From: Cybelea sp963824595
Lineage (GTDB): Bacteria > Vulcanimicrobiota > Vulcanimicrobiia > Vulcanimicrobiales > Vulcanimicrobiaceae
Reading direction: 5' to 3'
Assembly: GCA_963824595.1 (NCBI GenBank)
Contig: CAWGPY010000005.1
Location: 1 to 64,000 of the forward strand
Length of the DNA: 64,000 nucleotides
Shown here piece by piece: positions 25,265 through 34,442 of this stretch (position 1 is its first letter; the number at the start of each line of letters is the position of its first letter). The notes beneath the pieces were generated by a model, which was given only the letters and a program-made list of their open reading frames with translations, ran no database searches and had not been told where the DNA came from. The translations under genes were made by a program, and so were the position numbers.

Positions 25265-25957
25265 TCAGCAGGAGTTGCTTACGAGTTTACCTTTGAAGAT
25301 TTCGAGGACGCCCCCCGATTCGCGGTAGAAAACGTTGTCGAAGACGCCGCCGACCCTCGATAGCTGTCCGCCGTACTTCGACGACTTCTTGGCGACGACA
25401 TAACACGCGCCCAGTTCCGTCCAGCCGACGATGACGTTCTCCCATAGCTGGACCGTATAGGCTTTGCCGGCTGAAACGTGACTGCTCACCAGCGGATTGC
25501 CTTTCGGCAACGTTGTGCCGAACGTCGGAAATCCGCTAAATGCATATTGAAGGTAGAAGATCGGCTTCAGCGAGCCGTTCGGCGGCCATGCGCCCGAAGC
25601 GTACGCCTTCGTGCTGCTGATCAGCTGGATGGTGAAGCTCTGCGAATACTTCAGATCGGGATACTGCAATGCGCCGCCCCAACCGCCGAACGAGGGAACG
25701 CATAAAGATCCACCCGGGGTCTTCACGTTTTGCGTGGCGACCTCGGCATAAAGTTTCGTATTCTTCTGGCCTTTGCATTTAGGGGGTGGGCTGACGTCGG
25801 GACGGTTCGCGGCCGTATCGAAGCTCGGCAACGCGCCGGAGCCGGATAAAACCGTCGGCGAAACGGCCGTCGGACCGGCGCAGCCGGCAAGCACGATCGT
25901 GACGACGGCGGCAAGGAACGCCGCGGGCGACGGTCCCAGCAAAATCCGACGAAACAT
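25265..25957 (-). CDS. lipoprotein of unknown function
   Basis: 230 residues with a lipoprotein signal ending in VLAGC near residue 26, then a Ser/Pro-rich linker and a beta-rich domain containing four later cysteines (PKCKGQ, SLCVPS, LGACYVV and the C-terminal Cys). Motifs such as YSQSFTIQLISSTKAY and TVQLWENVIVGW are not a family I can name. Probably outer-membrane or periplasmic. Monocistronic. Confidence 0.65.
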   Translation of the reverse strand: MFRRILLGPSPAAFLAAVVTIVLAGCAGPTAVSPTVLSGSGALPSFDTAANRPDVSPPPKCKGQKNTKLYAEVATQNVKTPGGSLCVPSFGGWGGALQYPDLKYSQSFTIQLISSTKAYASGAWPPNGSLKPIFYLQYAFSGFPTFGTTLPKGNPLVSSHVSAGKAYTVQLWENVIVGWTELGACYVVAKKSSKYGGQLSRVGGVFDNVFYRESGGVLEIFKGKLVSNSC

Positions 25958-26033
25958 GATGCCTCCTCAAACGACGTAACGGCGCCCGAAGCGATCGGGC
26001 CGCCCGAAGCGTATCACCGCCCGCCCGGCGCGC

Positions 26034-26090
26034 GGTATGGGGGGCGACCCTACCTTTCCAACGCTCACGATTAGGGACGCCCCCCATACC
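26034..26090. repeat. long intergenic inverted repeat
   Basis: A 13-base arm (26034-26046, GGTATGGGGGGCG) has its exact reverse complement at 26078-26090. After one A-A mismatch a further five pairs form (CCCTA with TAGGG), leaving a 19-base loop. It sits between the lipoprotein start (minus) and the truncated ATPase (plus). It could be an operator, a transcribed hairpin or a mobile palindrome. Confidence 0.6.
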
Positions 26091-26121
26091 GGCGGGGCGG
26101 CGGGCGCGCTATCTTTGCCGG

Positions 26122-26670
26122 GTGTCGATCCCCGACGTCTTGCGCGCGAGCGTCCTCCGCCGCTTTCGGCGATTGGATCGCCCTGCTCGAGATACCGTCA
26201 TGCGAGCCTCGGTCATCGGCCGAGCCTTCGATCTCGAGGTTCTGGCCGCGACGTCCACGCGGTCGGAAGAGCGCGTGCGCGCCGCCCTGCGAGAGGCGTG
26301 CAAACTTCAGCTGCTCATCGAAGAGGGGGATGGCCGTTACTCCTTCCGGCACGCGTTGACGCGAGACATCATCTACTCCGAGTTTTTGGAGACGAGAACG
26401 CGTCCGTTCCATCGTCGAATCGCGCGGGTTCTCGAACACCTGCAAGACGCGAAGGACGTGGCCCTCGCAGAGCTCGCCTACCACGCGTGGGCAGGCGGTG
26501 ACGCGCGCCGCGGGCTGCGCTACAACGAAATCGCCGGCGATCAGGCTGCCGCCGTCCACGCGAGCGCCGACGCGCAGCGCTACTACGCGCGGGCGCGAAG
26601 CTTGATCGAGACGGACTCCATCGCGTATCGGCGCCTGACCGAAAAGCTCGACGCCGTCGGCGGCGCATAG
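26122..26670 (+). pseudogene. truncated paralogue of the adjacent LuxR-type ATPase regulator
   Basis: 182 codons that align throughout with about residues 255-410 of the intact gene downstream. Shared blocks are RASVIGRAFDLEVLAATS versus AAVIGRTFGLDLLAATL, RFRHGLTRDAIYSEFL versus SFRHALTRDIIYSEFL, and YNE-AGD-AAAVHA in both. The ATPase core with Walker motifs and the C-terminal HTH are missing. It begins at a GTG and ends cleanly, so it might be translated, but a decayed tandem duplicate is more likely. Confidence 0.75.
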
Positions 26671-26707
26671 GCAGAGGTTCCTGCGGCAGCGAAGCTGTTG
26701 CGCCTGT

Positions 26708-29401
26708 ATGATCGTGCGACCCGTGCTCTGCCGGTCGTTTATTGGTCGTCGGCAGGAGCTCGCCTACCTTCACGAGCGCCGGCTCGAGGCCGGACGTTCG
26801 CACGGCGGTTTGGTGCTCGTCACGGGTGACGCCGGCGTCGGCAAATCGCGCCTCATCGTAGAGTTCTGCAAATCGCTCGCGTACGCGCGTTGGAAGGTGG
26901 GATGCGGCGCCTGTCTCGAGTTCGCAAGGCCGCCCTACGGTCCGATTTTAGAGGCGCTCGCACAAGTCAACGCAGCGAAATTCGAGTTGGCCGTGGCCGC
27001 TACCAAACGCGAGCAGTTCGATACGATCGTCGACCGCATCGGATCGATCGCCGCTCGAAATGCGCTGGTGCTCGTCGTGGAGGATCTGCACTGGGCGGAT
27101 GCCGCGACGCTCGACGTGCTGGCCTATCTCGCGCCCAAGCTGAAGCGCATGCGGGTGCTGGTCGTCGCGTCGGTCCGGGCTGACGAGCTGCACCCGGCTC
27201 ATCCCTCGACAAACGCGACGGCCAGGATCGCGCGCGGCGCGCGGGCTGGGCGCATCGAGCTCGGCCCCCTGCGCGGCTCCGAGTTGCGCGCGTTCATCGA
27301 CGATGCGCTCGCGGAGATTTCGTTGCCGGAAGAGGCGCGCCGATCCATTGCGATCGCCGGTGACGGCAATCCGTTTTTTACCGAAGAGCTGTTGAAGAGC
27401 GCGGTCGAGCAAAGTTCCCTCCACGCCGAATCGCAGCTGCGCCGCGATCTTCCGCAAACGGTTCGCAGCGCGCTTTTGGAACGGCTGCGGCCTTTCGACG
27501 CCGGCGAACGCAGCGTCGTCGAGCAAGCGGCCGTGATCGGCCGCACCTTCGGGCTCGATTTGCTGGCTGCAACGCTGGAGGCCGACGCGGCGGCAATACT
27601 GCCTGCGCTTCGGCGCGCCCGCGATTATCAACTCGTCGAGGAAATCGGGCCCGGGGTTTTTCGCTTTCGTCACGGCTTGACGCGCGACGCGATCTATAGC
27701 GAGTTCCTCGGCGCGGAGCTTCAGCCGCGCCATCGCACGATCGGACTCGCGCTCGAAGAGGCGCCATTGGAGCCGCGATCGCTGGAGCGGCTCGCCTATC
27801 ACTGGTGGGCGGCAAGGGACCCGGCGAAAGCGACGGATTACAACGAACGAGCCGGCGATACGGCCGCCGCGGTCCACGCTCACGAAGATGCTATCGCCTT
27901 TTTCGAGCGAGCGCTCGAGTTTTGCAGCAACGCGGCCATGCGCGGATCGATCGTGCGGAAAATCGCAGATCGCCGCCTGGCGTTGGGCTGGACGAAGGAA
28001 GCGCAAGCGACGTATGCGGACGCCGCGGAGATCTTCGGCAGCGCGGGCGCCCACGAAGACGAAGCGAGTTGTCGCGCGACGGCGGCTATCACCGCGTACG
28101 GCGCCGGACAGCCGGAATCGACGGGGCCGCTCGAAGACATGCTGGTCCGCCTGGACGCCGCGGAATACCGTGCGCGGAGCCGCGCGCACCTCGGCTTGGC
28201 GTGGCTGGCGGGGACGTTCGGGTTTCCGACCCGCGCGCGGTACCATCTCGATCGCGTGGATCCGCGGGCGCTGCGAGAGGCCGCCGACATCGCGCTCCGC
28301 TTCCACAACGTCGCGGCGTTCGTCGCGATGACGGTCGGCGACCTCGATCTGTTTCGGCGGGAATTTGCGGCGTGGGTCGCGGCGACGGAAGCGAGCGGAT
28401 CGGCGGCGGTCAAGGCCGGCGCGCACATCAACGGCGCGATGTGTTTCTCGTTCTTCGGGCTTCACGAGGAAGCGAGGGCGCAGATCGAGCGCGCGCTGCA
28501 GCTGTCGGAAGAGGCGCACAGCCGCCATTGCGAGGAGATGGCCTATGCATTCGCTTCGCTCTGCTCGCTGATGCGCGGCGACCTGTCGCAGGCGAGGACG
28601 GAGGTCGAGCGCGTCGCGACGTCGAGCGAGAATCACGTCAACATCGTTTTTGCGACCGCGTGGGGGACGCTGATCGGCGCTGCACTCGACGATCGAGCGC
28701 TCGTCGAAAAATGGTTCGAGGGATTCGAAGCCGCGATTTCGGCGAAGCCGGATCCGGAATGCGGCGCCGGGTTCGCCGAAATCATGATTCGCCGCGGCCG
28801 CGACCGCGATGCCGCTGCCCTTTTGCATCGGGCGTTGCCCGAGTGCGAGCTCATACGGGGCAACGCGATGACGCTGCTCGCGGTGGGCCGCTACGGCGAC
28901 CGCGAAGACCGGGAGCGCGCGCGAGCCCATCTCGAACGCGCCGCGGACGCCGCCGTCGAGACGCCCGAACGCCCGGCGCTGGCCCTCTTCGATGCGATCG
29001 AGCGCGCGCGAGGCGGCCGTACCGATGAAGCGACGGAGCTCGCAAGGTGTGCTGCGGCCGGTTTCCGGCGTTTACGGATGCCCTTGCTTGAGGCGCAAGC
29101 GCTCGAAGCGGCGGGCGATCGCGAGGGAGCGCGGGAGTTATTCCGCCGATGCGGGGCGGTTTACGACGTGCGCCGCCTGGGGGGAGATAGCAGCAGCGGC
29201 GACGGCCCGCTCGAGTCACTGTCGGCGCGCGAGCGCGAAATAGCGGCGCTGGCCGCCGCGGGCCGGACGAACCTCGAGATTGCCGAGAAGCTGTCGGTCA
29301 CGCACAAAACGGTCGAGAAGCATCTCGCGTCGGCGTATCAAAAGCTCGGCATCACGTCGCGCGCGAAGCTCGGCGCTTACCTGCCGAGCTCGGCCACGTA
29401 G
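26708..29401 (+). CDS. large ATPase regulator with C-terminal LuxR HTH (LAL type)
   Basis: 897 residues. AAA-type domain at the N-terminus (SFIGRRQELAYL, Walker A TGDAGVGKSRL, Walker B LVLVVEDLHWAD), then a winged-helix region, a TPR-like helical middle (residues 380-800) and a LuxR-type HTH at the end (LSAREREIAALAAAGRTNLEIAEKLSVTHKTVEKHL). Large ATP-binding LuxR regulators sense metabolites and activate catabolic or secondary-metabolite operons. The target is unknown; the inverted repeat at 26034 is one candidate site. The 3' end overlaps the convergent 29377 gene by 25 bases. Confidence 0.88.
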   Translation: MIVRPVLCRSFIGRRQELAYLHERRLEAGRSHGGLVLVTGDAGVGKSRLIVEFCKSLAYARWKVGCGACLEFARPPYGPILEALAQVNAAKFELAVAATKREQFDTIVDRIGSIAARNALVLVVEDLHWADAATLDVLAYLAPKLKRMRVLVVASVRADELHPAHPSTNATARIARGARAGRIELGPLRGSELRAFIDDALAEISLPEEARRSIAIAGDGNPFFTEELLKSAVEQSSLHAESQLRRDLPQTVRSALLERLRPFDAGERSVVEQAAVIGRTFGLDLLAATLEADAAAILPALRRARDYQLVEEIGPGVFRFRHGLTRDAIYSEFLGAELQPRHRTIGLALEEAPLEPRSLERLAYHWWAARDPAKATDYNERAGDTAAAVHAHEDAIAFFERALEFCSNAAMRGSIVRKIADRRLALGWTKEAQATYADAAEIFGSAGAHEDEASCRATAAITAYGAGQPESTGPLEDMLVRLDAAEYRARSRAHLGLAWLAGTFGFPTRARYHLDRVDPRALREAADIALRFHNVAAFVAMTVGDLDLFRREFAAWVAATEASGSAAVKAGAHINGAMCFSFFGLHEEARAQIERALQLSEEAHSRHCEEMAYAFASLCSLMRGDLSQARTEVERVATSSENHVNIVFATAWGTLIGAALDDRALVEKWFEGFEAAISAKPDPECGAGFAEIMIRRGRDRDAAALLHRALPECELIRGNAMTLLAVGRYGDREDRERARAHLERAADAAVETPERPALALFDAIERARGGRTDEATELARCAAAGFRRLRMPLLEAQALEAAGDREGARELFRRCGAVYDVRRLGGDSSSGDGPLESLSAREREIAALAAAGRTNLEIAEKLSVTHKTVEKHLASAYQKLGITSRAKLGAYLPSSAT

Positions 29402-29625
29402 CGGAACTGCCCGGACTTCCACGCACAAACGCTGCCGTCGTTCAGGACGAACGACTCGAAGCCGTCAACCTCGGAGTTGAAGTCTTCATTAAGCCGCTTG
29501 GTCGCCGGCCAGTTCACGGCCGGCTCCTGGCGCGCCACGCCGCGGGCCTTTGAGTTCGAGAACTGCCGATCGTTCACGGCCGCGTTGAGCGCCGCAGCCA
29601 GTCTTCGAGCATCGTCCATCGTCAT
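29377..29625 (-). CDS. 82-residue hypothetical protein
   Basis: ATG at 29625 follows AAGGAGC at eight bases. The sequence is hydrophilic, with DARRLAAALNAAVNDRQFS at the start and FESFVLNDGSVCAWKSGQFRYVAELG at the end. Family not recognised. It is convergent with and overlaps the LuxR regulator, which supports its reality only weakly; the ribosome site is the better evidence. The longer upstream extension of this frame is spurious. Confidence 0.55.
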   Translation of the reverse strand: MTMDDARRLAAALNAAVNDRQFSNSKARGVARQEPAVNWPATKRLNEDFNSEVDGFESFVLNDGSVCAWKSGQFRYVAELGR

Positions 29626-29748
29626 GGGGCGCTCCTTTTTGGGTATGCGGACGAACGTACGCCGACGGGCCGCGCGATGCCCCTCCGATCCGCGGACCGC
29701 CGAGCAAGATAGGAGCGGTTCGGCCGATGCACGTAACGAGATGACGCT

Positions 29749-30240
29749 ATGACCGGCGATGAACGGCGCGTCGACAGAGTCGAGGTCACTTTTACGGTCA
29801 ACGGACGGGCGGTCGAGCTGACGGTCGACCCGCGCGCGACTTTGCTGGATACGCTGCGCGAGACGCTCGGTCTCACCGGCACAAAGAAGGGTTGCGACCA
29901 CGGCCAATGCGGCGCTTGCACGGTGCACGTCAACGGACGGCGAGTCAACTCGTGTCTGTCGTTTGCTGCGATGCACGAAGGCTCGGCGATCGACACGATC
30001 GAGGGCTTGGGATCGCCGGACGGCTTACATCCGGTGCAGTCGGCGTTCCTGGAGTGCGACGGTTACCAGTGCGGGTATTGCACGCCCGGGCAAATCATGT
30101 CGGCGGTCGCGCTGTTGGGCGAGCCGTGCGGGCCGTCCGACGCCGACGTCGCCGAGCTCATGAGCGGAAATATCTGTCGCTGCGGCGCCTATCAGAATAT
30201 CGTCGCCGCGATACAATCCGTCCGGGCGAAGCCGGCGTGA
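29749..30240 (+). CDS. aldehyde/xanthine oxidoreductase 2Fe-2S subunit (PaoA-like)
   Basis: 163 residues. Plant-type ferredoxin cluster GCDHGQCGACTVHVNG...NSC followed by the second, helical 2Fe-2S domain CGYCTPGQ...ICRCGAY. No Tat signal is seen, unlike E. coli PaoA, so the complex is probably cytoplasmic. It passes electrons from the Mo centre to the FAD subunit. Overlaps the next gene by GTGA. Confidence 0.9.
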   Translation: MTGDERRVDRVEVTFTVNGRAVELTVDPRATLLDTLRETLGLTGTKKGCDHGQCGACTVHVNGRRVNSCLSFAAMHEGSAIDTIEGLGSPDGLHPVQSAFLECDGYQCGYCTPGQIMSAVALLGEPCGPSDADVAELMSGNICRCGAYQNIVAAIQSVRAKPA

Positions 30241-31217
30241 ACTCGTTCACCTTGACGCGGGTGCAGAGCGTAGCGGATGCGGTACGCGGCGCCCGCGCCA
30301 ACGTCAAGTTCGTCGCGGGAGGCACGACGCTGGTCGATCTGATGAAGCTCGACGTCGAGCGGCCCGCGGAAGTCATCGACATCAACTCCCTTCCGCTCGC
30401 CGACGTGATCCGAACGCCGGACGGCGGCCTGCGCATCGGCGCCCTGGCGCGGAACTCGGACGTCGCCCATCACCCCGACGTCGTGCGCGACTATCCGCTG
30501 CTGTCGCAAGCCTTGCTCTCGGGAGCTTCGGCGCAGTTGCGAAACATGGCCTCGACCGGCGGCAATCTGTTGCAGCGAACGCGATGCGTCTATTTTCGCG
30601 ACACGGCGATGGCCTGCAACAAACGTTCGCCCGGAAGCGGCTGCGCCGCGATCGGCGGATTCAATCGGAACCTCGCGATCTTAGGGACGAGCGCGGCGTG
30701 CATCGCCACGAACCCTTCGGATCAAAACGTCGCGCTTGCGGCGCTCGAGGCCACGGTTGCGCTCACGGGCCGCACCGGCGACCGAAGCGTGCCGATCGAG
30801 GGCTTCTATCTGGTACCGGGGCAGACGCCGGAGCGCGAGACGGTCCTCGAACCCGGAGAGCTGGTGACGTCGGTGACGCTGCCGCCGCCGGCCGCCGGGT
30901 CGAAATCGGTCTACTTGAAGCTTCGCGATCGGGCATCGTATGAATTCGCGCTCGTGTCGGCGGCGGTCGTTGTGACGATGACGGGCGGCGCCATGCGGCA
31001 CGCGCGCGTGGCGATGGGCGGGATCGCCACCAAGCCGTGGCGCGATCGCGACGTCGAAGCGTCGCTCGAGGGGTACCCCGCTACGCGCGATCGCTTCGAA
31101 GCGGCGGCGGCCGTTCTGCTGCGCGATGCGAAGCCGCAATCGCAGAACCGCTTCAAGCTCGAGCTCGCGCGGCGCTGCCTCGTGCACGCGTTGAGCCAGG
31201 CGACGGGGCTCGCGTAG
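30237..31217 (+). CDS. aldehyde oxidoreductase FAD subunit with extra 4Fe-4S cluster (PaoB-like)
   Basis: 326 residues from a GTG overlapping the preceding stop. FAD-binding motif KFVAGGTTLVDLMKL and GNLLQRTRC are followed by the insert seen in PaoB/4-hydroxybenzoyl-CoA-reductase-like subunits. Four cysteines (RTRCVYF, MACNKR, GSGCAAI, AACIATNPSD) would hold a 4Fe-4S cluster. This separates it from the CoxM-type FAD subunits. It links the 2Fe-2S chain to an external acceptor. Confidence 0.87.
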   Translation: MNSFTLTRVQSVADAVRGARANVKFVAGGTTLVDLMKLDVERPAEVIDINSLPLADVIRTPDGGLRIGALARNSDVAHHPDVVRDYPLLSQALLSGASAQLRNMASTGGNLLQRTRCVYFRDTAMACNKRSPGSGCAAIGGFNRNLAILGTSAACIATNPSDQNVALAALEATVALTGRTGDRSVPIEGFYLVPGQTPERETVLEPGELVTSVTLPPPAAGSKSVYLKLRDRASYEFALVSAAVVVTMTGGAMRHARVAMGGIATKPWRDRDVEASLEGYPATRDRFEAAAAVLLRDAKPQSQNRFKLELARRCLVHALSQATGLA

Positions 31218-31220
31218 GCG

Positions 31221-33419
31221 ATGGGCACTAACGTCGTCGGTCAATCGTTGGCACGCGTTGACGGGCCGCTCAAAGTGCGCGGGGAGGCGGCGTATACGTC
31301 CGATCGCACGATGGAGAACCTGGCGTACGCGGTGCCCGTGGGCAGCACGATCGCGAACGGCCGGATCGCCGCGCTGAACCTCTCGAGGGCGCGGCAGATG
31401 CCCGGCGTTGTCGAGATCTACCATCGCGGTAACGTCGGTGCGCTCTACAAGCCGTCGCCGGACGCCGGCGCGATCGACGAAGCCCGGCCGCCGTTCGGCG
31501 ACGACGTGGTTCGCTATTACGGCCAGTACGTGGCGCTCGTGGTCGCCGAGACGTTCGAAGAAGCGACCGCCGCGGCGGCGCTCGTCGAAGTGGAGTACGT
31601 CGACGCCGCCGCTCCCAACGTCGAACTCGAGCTCGTCGCGGACGACGAGCCCGCCGAGGTGAACCGGCGCGGCGACCCGGAGGGCGCCTACGACGCCGCC
31701 CCCGTCAAAATCGACCACACGTACGTAACGCCGGCTGAAACGCACAACCCGATCGAGCTGCACGCGTCGGTCGCGACCTTCGACGGCGACTGCTTCACGC
31801 TCTACGAGACGACGCAAGCGATCGTCAACCACCGCAACGTCGTCAGCGAGATCCTCGGCGTGCCGCGCGAGAACGTGCGGATCGTGATGAAGTTTCTCGG
31901 TTCAGGCTTCGGCGGCAAGCTCTGGCCGTGGACGCACGGGACCCTCGCGGCGGCCGCCGCGCGCAACCTGGGGCGTCCGGTCAAGCTCGTCGTCACGCGC
32001 AAACAGATGTTCCAAACCGTCGGTCACCGCGCGCGGACGCAGCAGCGCGTCCGCATGAGCGCGCTGCGCGACGGCACGCTCACGTCGCTGCGCCACGAGT
32101 CGATCAACGACGCCGGCATGCTGGACGAGTACGACGAGAACTGCGGTGAGGCAACGCCGTATTTTTACGGAACCAAGAATCTTCGCGTGACCACGGCGCA
32201 GACGTGCCGGCACGTCGGTTCGCCCACCGCGATGCGCGGCCCCGGCGCGGTTCCGGGTCTATTCGCTACCGAGTCGGCGTACGACGAGCTGGCGATCGAA
32301 CTCGGTATGGATCCCGTGCGGCTCCGCCTGCGCAACGAGCCGAAGCGCGACCAGGACCTCGACGTTCGGTTCTCCTCGCGGCACTATGCCGAATGTTTGA
32401 AGCTCGGCGCGGAAAAGTTCGGCTGGTCCGAGCGCTTGGCCAAAGTCGGTTCGATGCGCAAGGACGGAACGATTCTCGGGTGGGGCGTCGCCGGCTGCTC
32501 GTGGATTGCCGGGCGTTTTGCGGCGGAGTCGCGCGTCGAGCTTCGTGCCGACGGCTCGGCTCGGGTCGCGATCGGCACTCAGGATATCGGCACCGGCACC
32601 TACACCGTGCTCGCCCAAATCGTCGCCGAAGCGACCGGAATCCCGATCGAGCGAATCGTGGTGGATCTGGGCGATACCCGCTTGCCGCCGGGGCCGACCT
32701 CAGGCGGCTCGCTGGTGACGTCGTCGGTGATCCCCGCGGTCTTGGAGGCGGCGCGCGCGGCCATGACGTCGGCAATCGATCTCGCGCGGACGCAGAAGAA
32801 GGCGCCGTTCGAAGATTGGTCGCCGGACGATCTGTCCTTCGAGCGGGGAAAGATCGTCGCGCGCAACGGTTCCGGTGGAAAGCAGATCGACTTTCACCAG
32901 GTCTTGCAGCACGCGTCGGTCGCCATGGTTTCGGGAACCGGGAAGGCCGCCCGCGAGCTAGGAGGAGAGCACCCGAAGTACTCGCTGCACTCGTACGGGG
33001 CGCAGTTCGTCGAGGTTGGGTGGCAGCCCGAGATCGCGCGGCTGCGGGTCAACCGGGTCGTCACGGTCGTGGATGCCGGCCGAATCATCAACCCGCGCAC
33101 CGCGCGCAACCAAATCGAAGGCTCGATCGTGATGGGCGTCGGCATGGCGCTCTTCGAGCAGACCAACTACGAACCGCGTACCGGTGCGCCGATCAACGCC
33201 AACCTGGCCGATTACATCGTCGCGACGAACGCCGACACTCCGCGGATGGACGTCACGTTTCTCGACTATCCCGACACGAAGGTGAACGAGCTGGGCGCCC
33301 GCGGCGTCGGCGAGATCGGCCTAGCGGGGGTCGCGTCGGCCATTGCATCGGCCGTCTATCACGCGACGGGCGTGCGCGTGCGCGTGCTGCCGATCGAGAT
33401 CGAGAAGCTGCTCGAATAG
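31221..33419 (+). CDS. aldehyde oxidoreductase molybdopterin subunit (PaoC-like)
   Basis: 732 residues, usual length for PaoC/YagR rather than the 800-residue CoxL. Motifs: RVDGPLKVRGEAAYTSD at the start, MKFLGSGFGGK for cofactor binding, RGPGAVPG, PPGPTSGGSLVTSSV, and GARGVGEIGLAG near the end, in which the Glu is the conserved base. The CoxL active-site loop (AYxCSFR) is absent, so it is not a CO dehydrogenase. With its two upstream partners it forms a heterotrimer oxidising aldehydes or N-heterocycles. A dedicated XdhC/PaoD maturation gene is not present nearby. Confidence 0.88.
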   Translation: MGTNVVGQSLARVDGPLKVRGEAAYTSDRTMENLAYAVPVGSTIANGRIAALNLSRARQMPGVVEIYHRGNVGALYKPSPDAGAIDEARPPFGDDVVRYYGQYVALVVAETFEEATAAAALVEVEYVDAAAPNVELELVADDEPAEVNRRGDPEGAYDAAPVKIDHTYVTPAETHNPIELHASVATFDGDCFTLYETTQAIVNHRNVVSEILGVPRENVRIVMKFLGSGFGGKLWPWTHGTLAAAAARNLGRPVKLVVTRKQMFQTVGHRARTQQRVRMSALRDGTLTSLRHESINDAGMLDEYDENCGEATPYFYGTKNLRVTTAQTCRHVGSPTAMRGPGAVPGLFATESAYDELAIELGMDPVRLRLRNEPKRDQDLDVRFSSRHYAECLKLGAEKFGWSERLAKVGSMRKDGTILGWGVAGCSWIAGRFAAESRVELRADGSARVAIGTQDIGTGTYTVLAQIVAEATGIPIERIVVDLGDTRLPPGPTSGGSLVTSSVIPAVLEAARAAMTSAIDLARTQKKAPFEDWSPDDLSFERGKIVARNGSGGKQIDFHQVLQHASVAMVSGTGKAARELGGEHPKYSLHSYGAQFVEVGWQPEIARLRVNRVVTVVDAGRIINPRTARNQIEGSIVMGVGMALFEQTNYEPRTGAPINANLADYIVATNADTPRMDVTFLDYPDTKVNELGARGVGEIGLAGVASAIASAVYHATGVRVRVLPIEIEKLLE

Positions 33420-33432
33420 AGCGGGCGACGGG

Positions 33433-34392
33433 TTATCCGAGACCGAGCCTGCGTCGGGCCTTGACGGCGAGCGGGGGCAGGTCGTACCCGAACTCCGCGC
33501 GCGGCCAGCCCGCGGCTGCGAAACACTGCTCGTACATCGAGTCGAGGAACGCCCGCAGGCTCGCATGCGGATCGGCCGATTCGCGCACGGCTTTATACGG
33601 CAGCACCCACTCGCTCAGCTGCGTCGACCACGCGGCCTCCGCCGGCGCGATCGCGAGCTCCTCGGCCCCGGCAGGCTGCGGATAGATGTAGCCGTAGAAG
33701 AACGGCGGCGTATTCTCGTCGCCGAAGTAGAGCCCGGCGTTCATCAGCTCCGCGTCGAGGTCGTACTTCATCAGGTAGCCGCGATCCGTCGGCGGCGGCA
33801 CCTTGCGGCCGCTGAACAGCATCACGGCGACGTCGAACGCTCCCCACCACACCTGGATTCCCGTCCGTCCGAAAAACGGCGCGCGCCACGCGTCGAAGGC
33901 GCCCGTCACCGTGGTCGAGAGCGTGAACCACCGCAGCGCGGCCGCCGGATCGTATTCGCTGGGCCGGCGATCCTCGTCGAATGGCGTCGTGTCGGGCACC
34001 TCTTGCGGAATCGTCGTGATCGTCGCGTCCACGCCCAGCTCGCGCAGAGCGTCGCTGAGAGCGGCGTAAACCTCCGCCACCGTTCGCGCGGGTACCAGCG
34101 GCACGCTCGTCCGCGCTCCGTCGCTGCGCAGCAGCACGATCGCGGACTCGAAGAAGTCGATCGTCACGTCGAACGACGTGTCGCGCCAGGGAATCGCACC
34201 CGTCGTGAGCCCGCGCGGCGTCAGATACAGCGCCGTAAACATCCAGTTTGGCTGCAGCGGGCTCGCGGCCAGCCTCACCTTGCCCACCATCTGCGCGTAC
34301 GCGTGCAGGCTGCGCTTCGTCCCCGGCCACCCGGCCACGTGGATCTCCGGCCACGAGGGGCCGTCGTTGCGGATGTTATACGATGCCGTCAT
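33433..34392 (-). CDS. DUF5996 family protein
   Basis: 319 residues, full length for the family. Recognised by WPEIHVAGWPGTKRSLHAYAQMVGKVRLA at the start, NWMFTALYLTPRGLTTG, FDVTIDFFES and the C-terminal YIYPQPAG...EWVLPY. Soluble, no known activity. Convergent with the oxidoreductase operon (13 bases) and divergent from the TMEM175-like gene. Confidence 0.8.
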   Translation of the reverse strand: MTASYNIRNDGPSWPEIHVAGWPGTKRSLHAYAQMVGKVRLAASPLQPNWMFTALYLTPRGLTTGAIPWRDTSFDVTIDFFESAIVLLRSDGARTSVPLVPARTVAEVYAALSDALRELGVDATITTIPQEVPDTTPFDEDRRPSEYDPAAALRWFTLSTTVTGAFDAWRAPFFGRTGIQVWWGAFDVAVMLFSGRKVPPPTDRGYLMKYDLDAELMNAGLYFGDENTPPFFYGYIYPQPAGAEELAIAPAEAAWSTQLSEWVLPYKAVRESADPHASLRAFLDSMYEQCFAAAGWPRAEFGYDLPPLAVKARRRLGLG

Positions 34393-34442
34393 GCAACCAA
34401 CGCTTTGCGCCGGCTCAACCGGGCTCCCGCCGAGAGGTCGCC

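Noticed and set aside
31221..33419. CO dehydrogenase large subunit (CoxL)
   Set aside because: The AYxCSFR active-site loop is missing, the chain is about 70 residues short, and the FAD subunit has the 4Fe-4S insert of the Pao branch.
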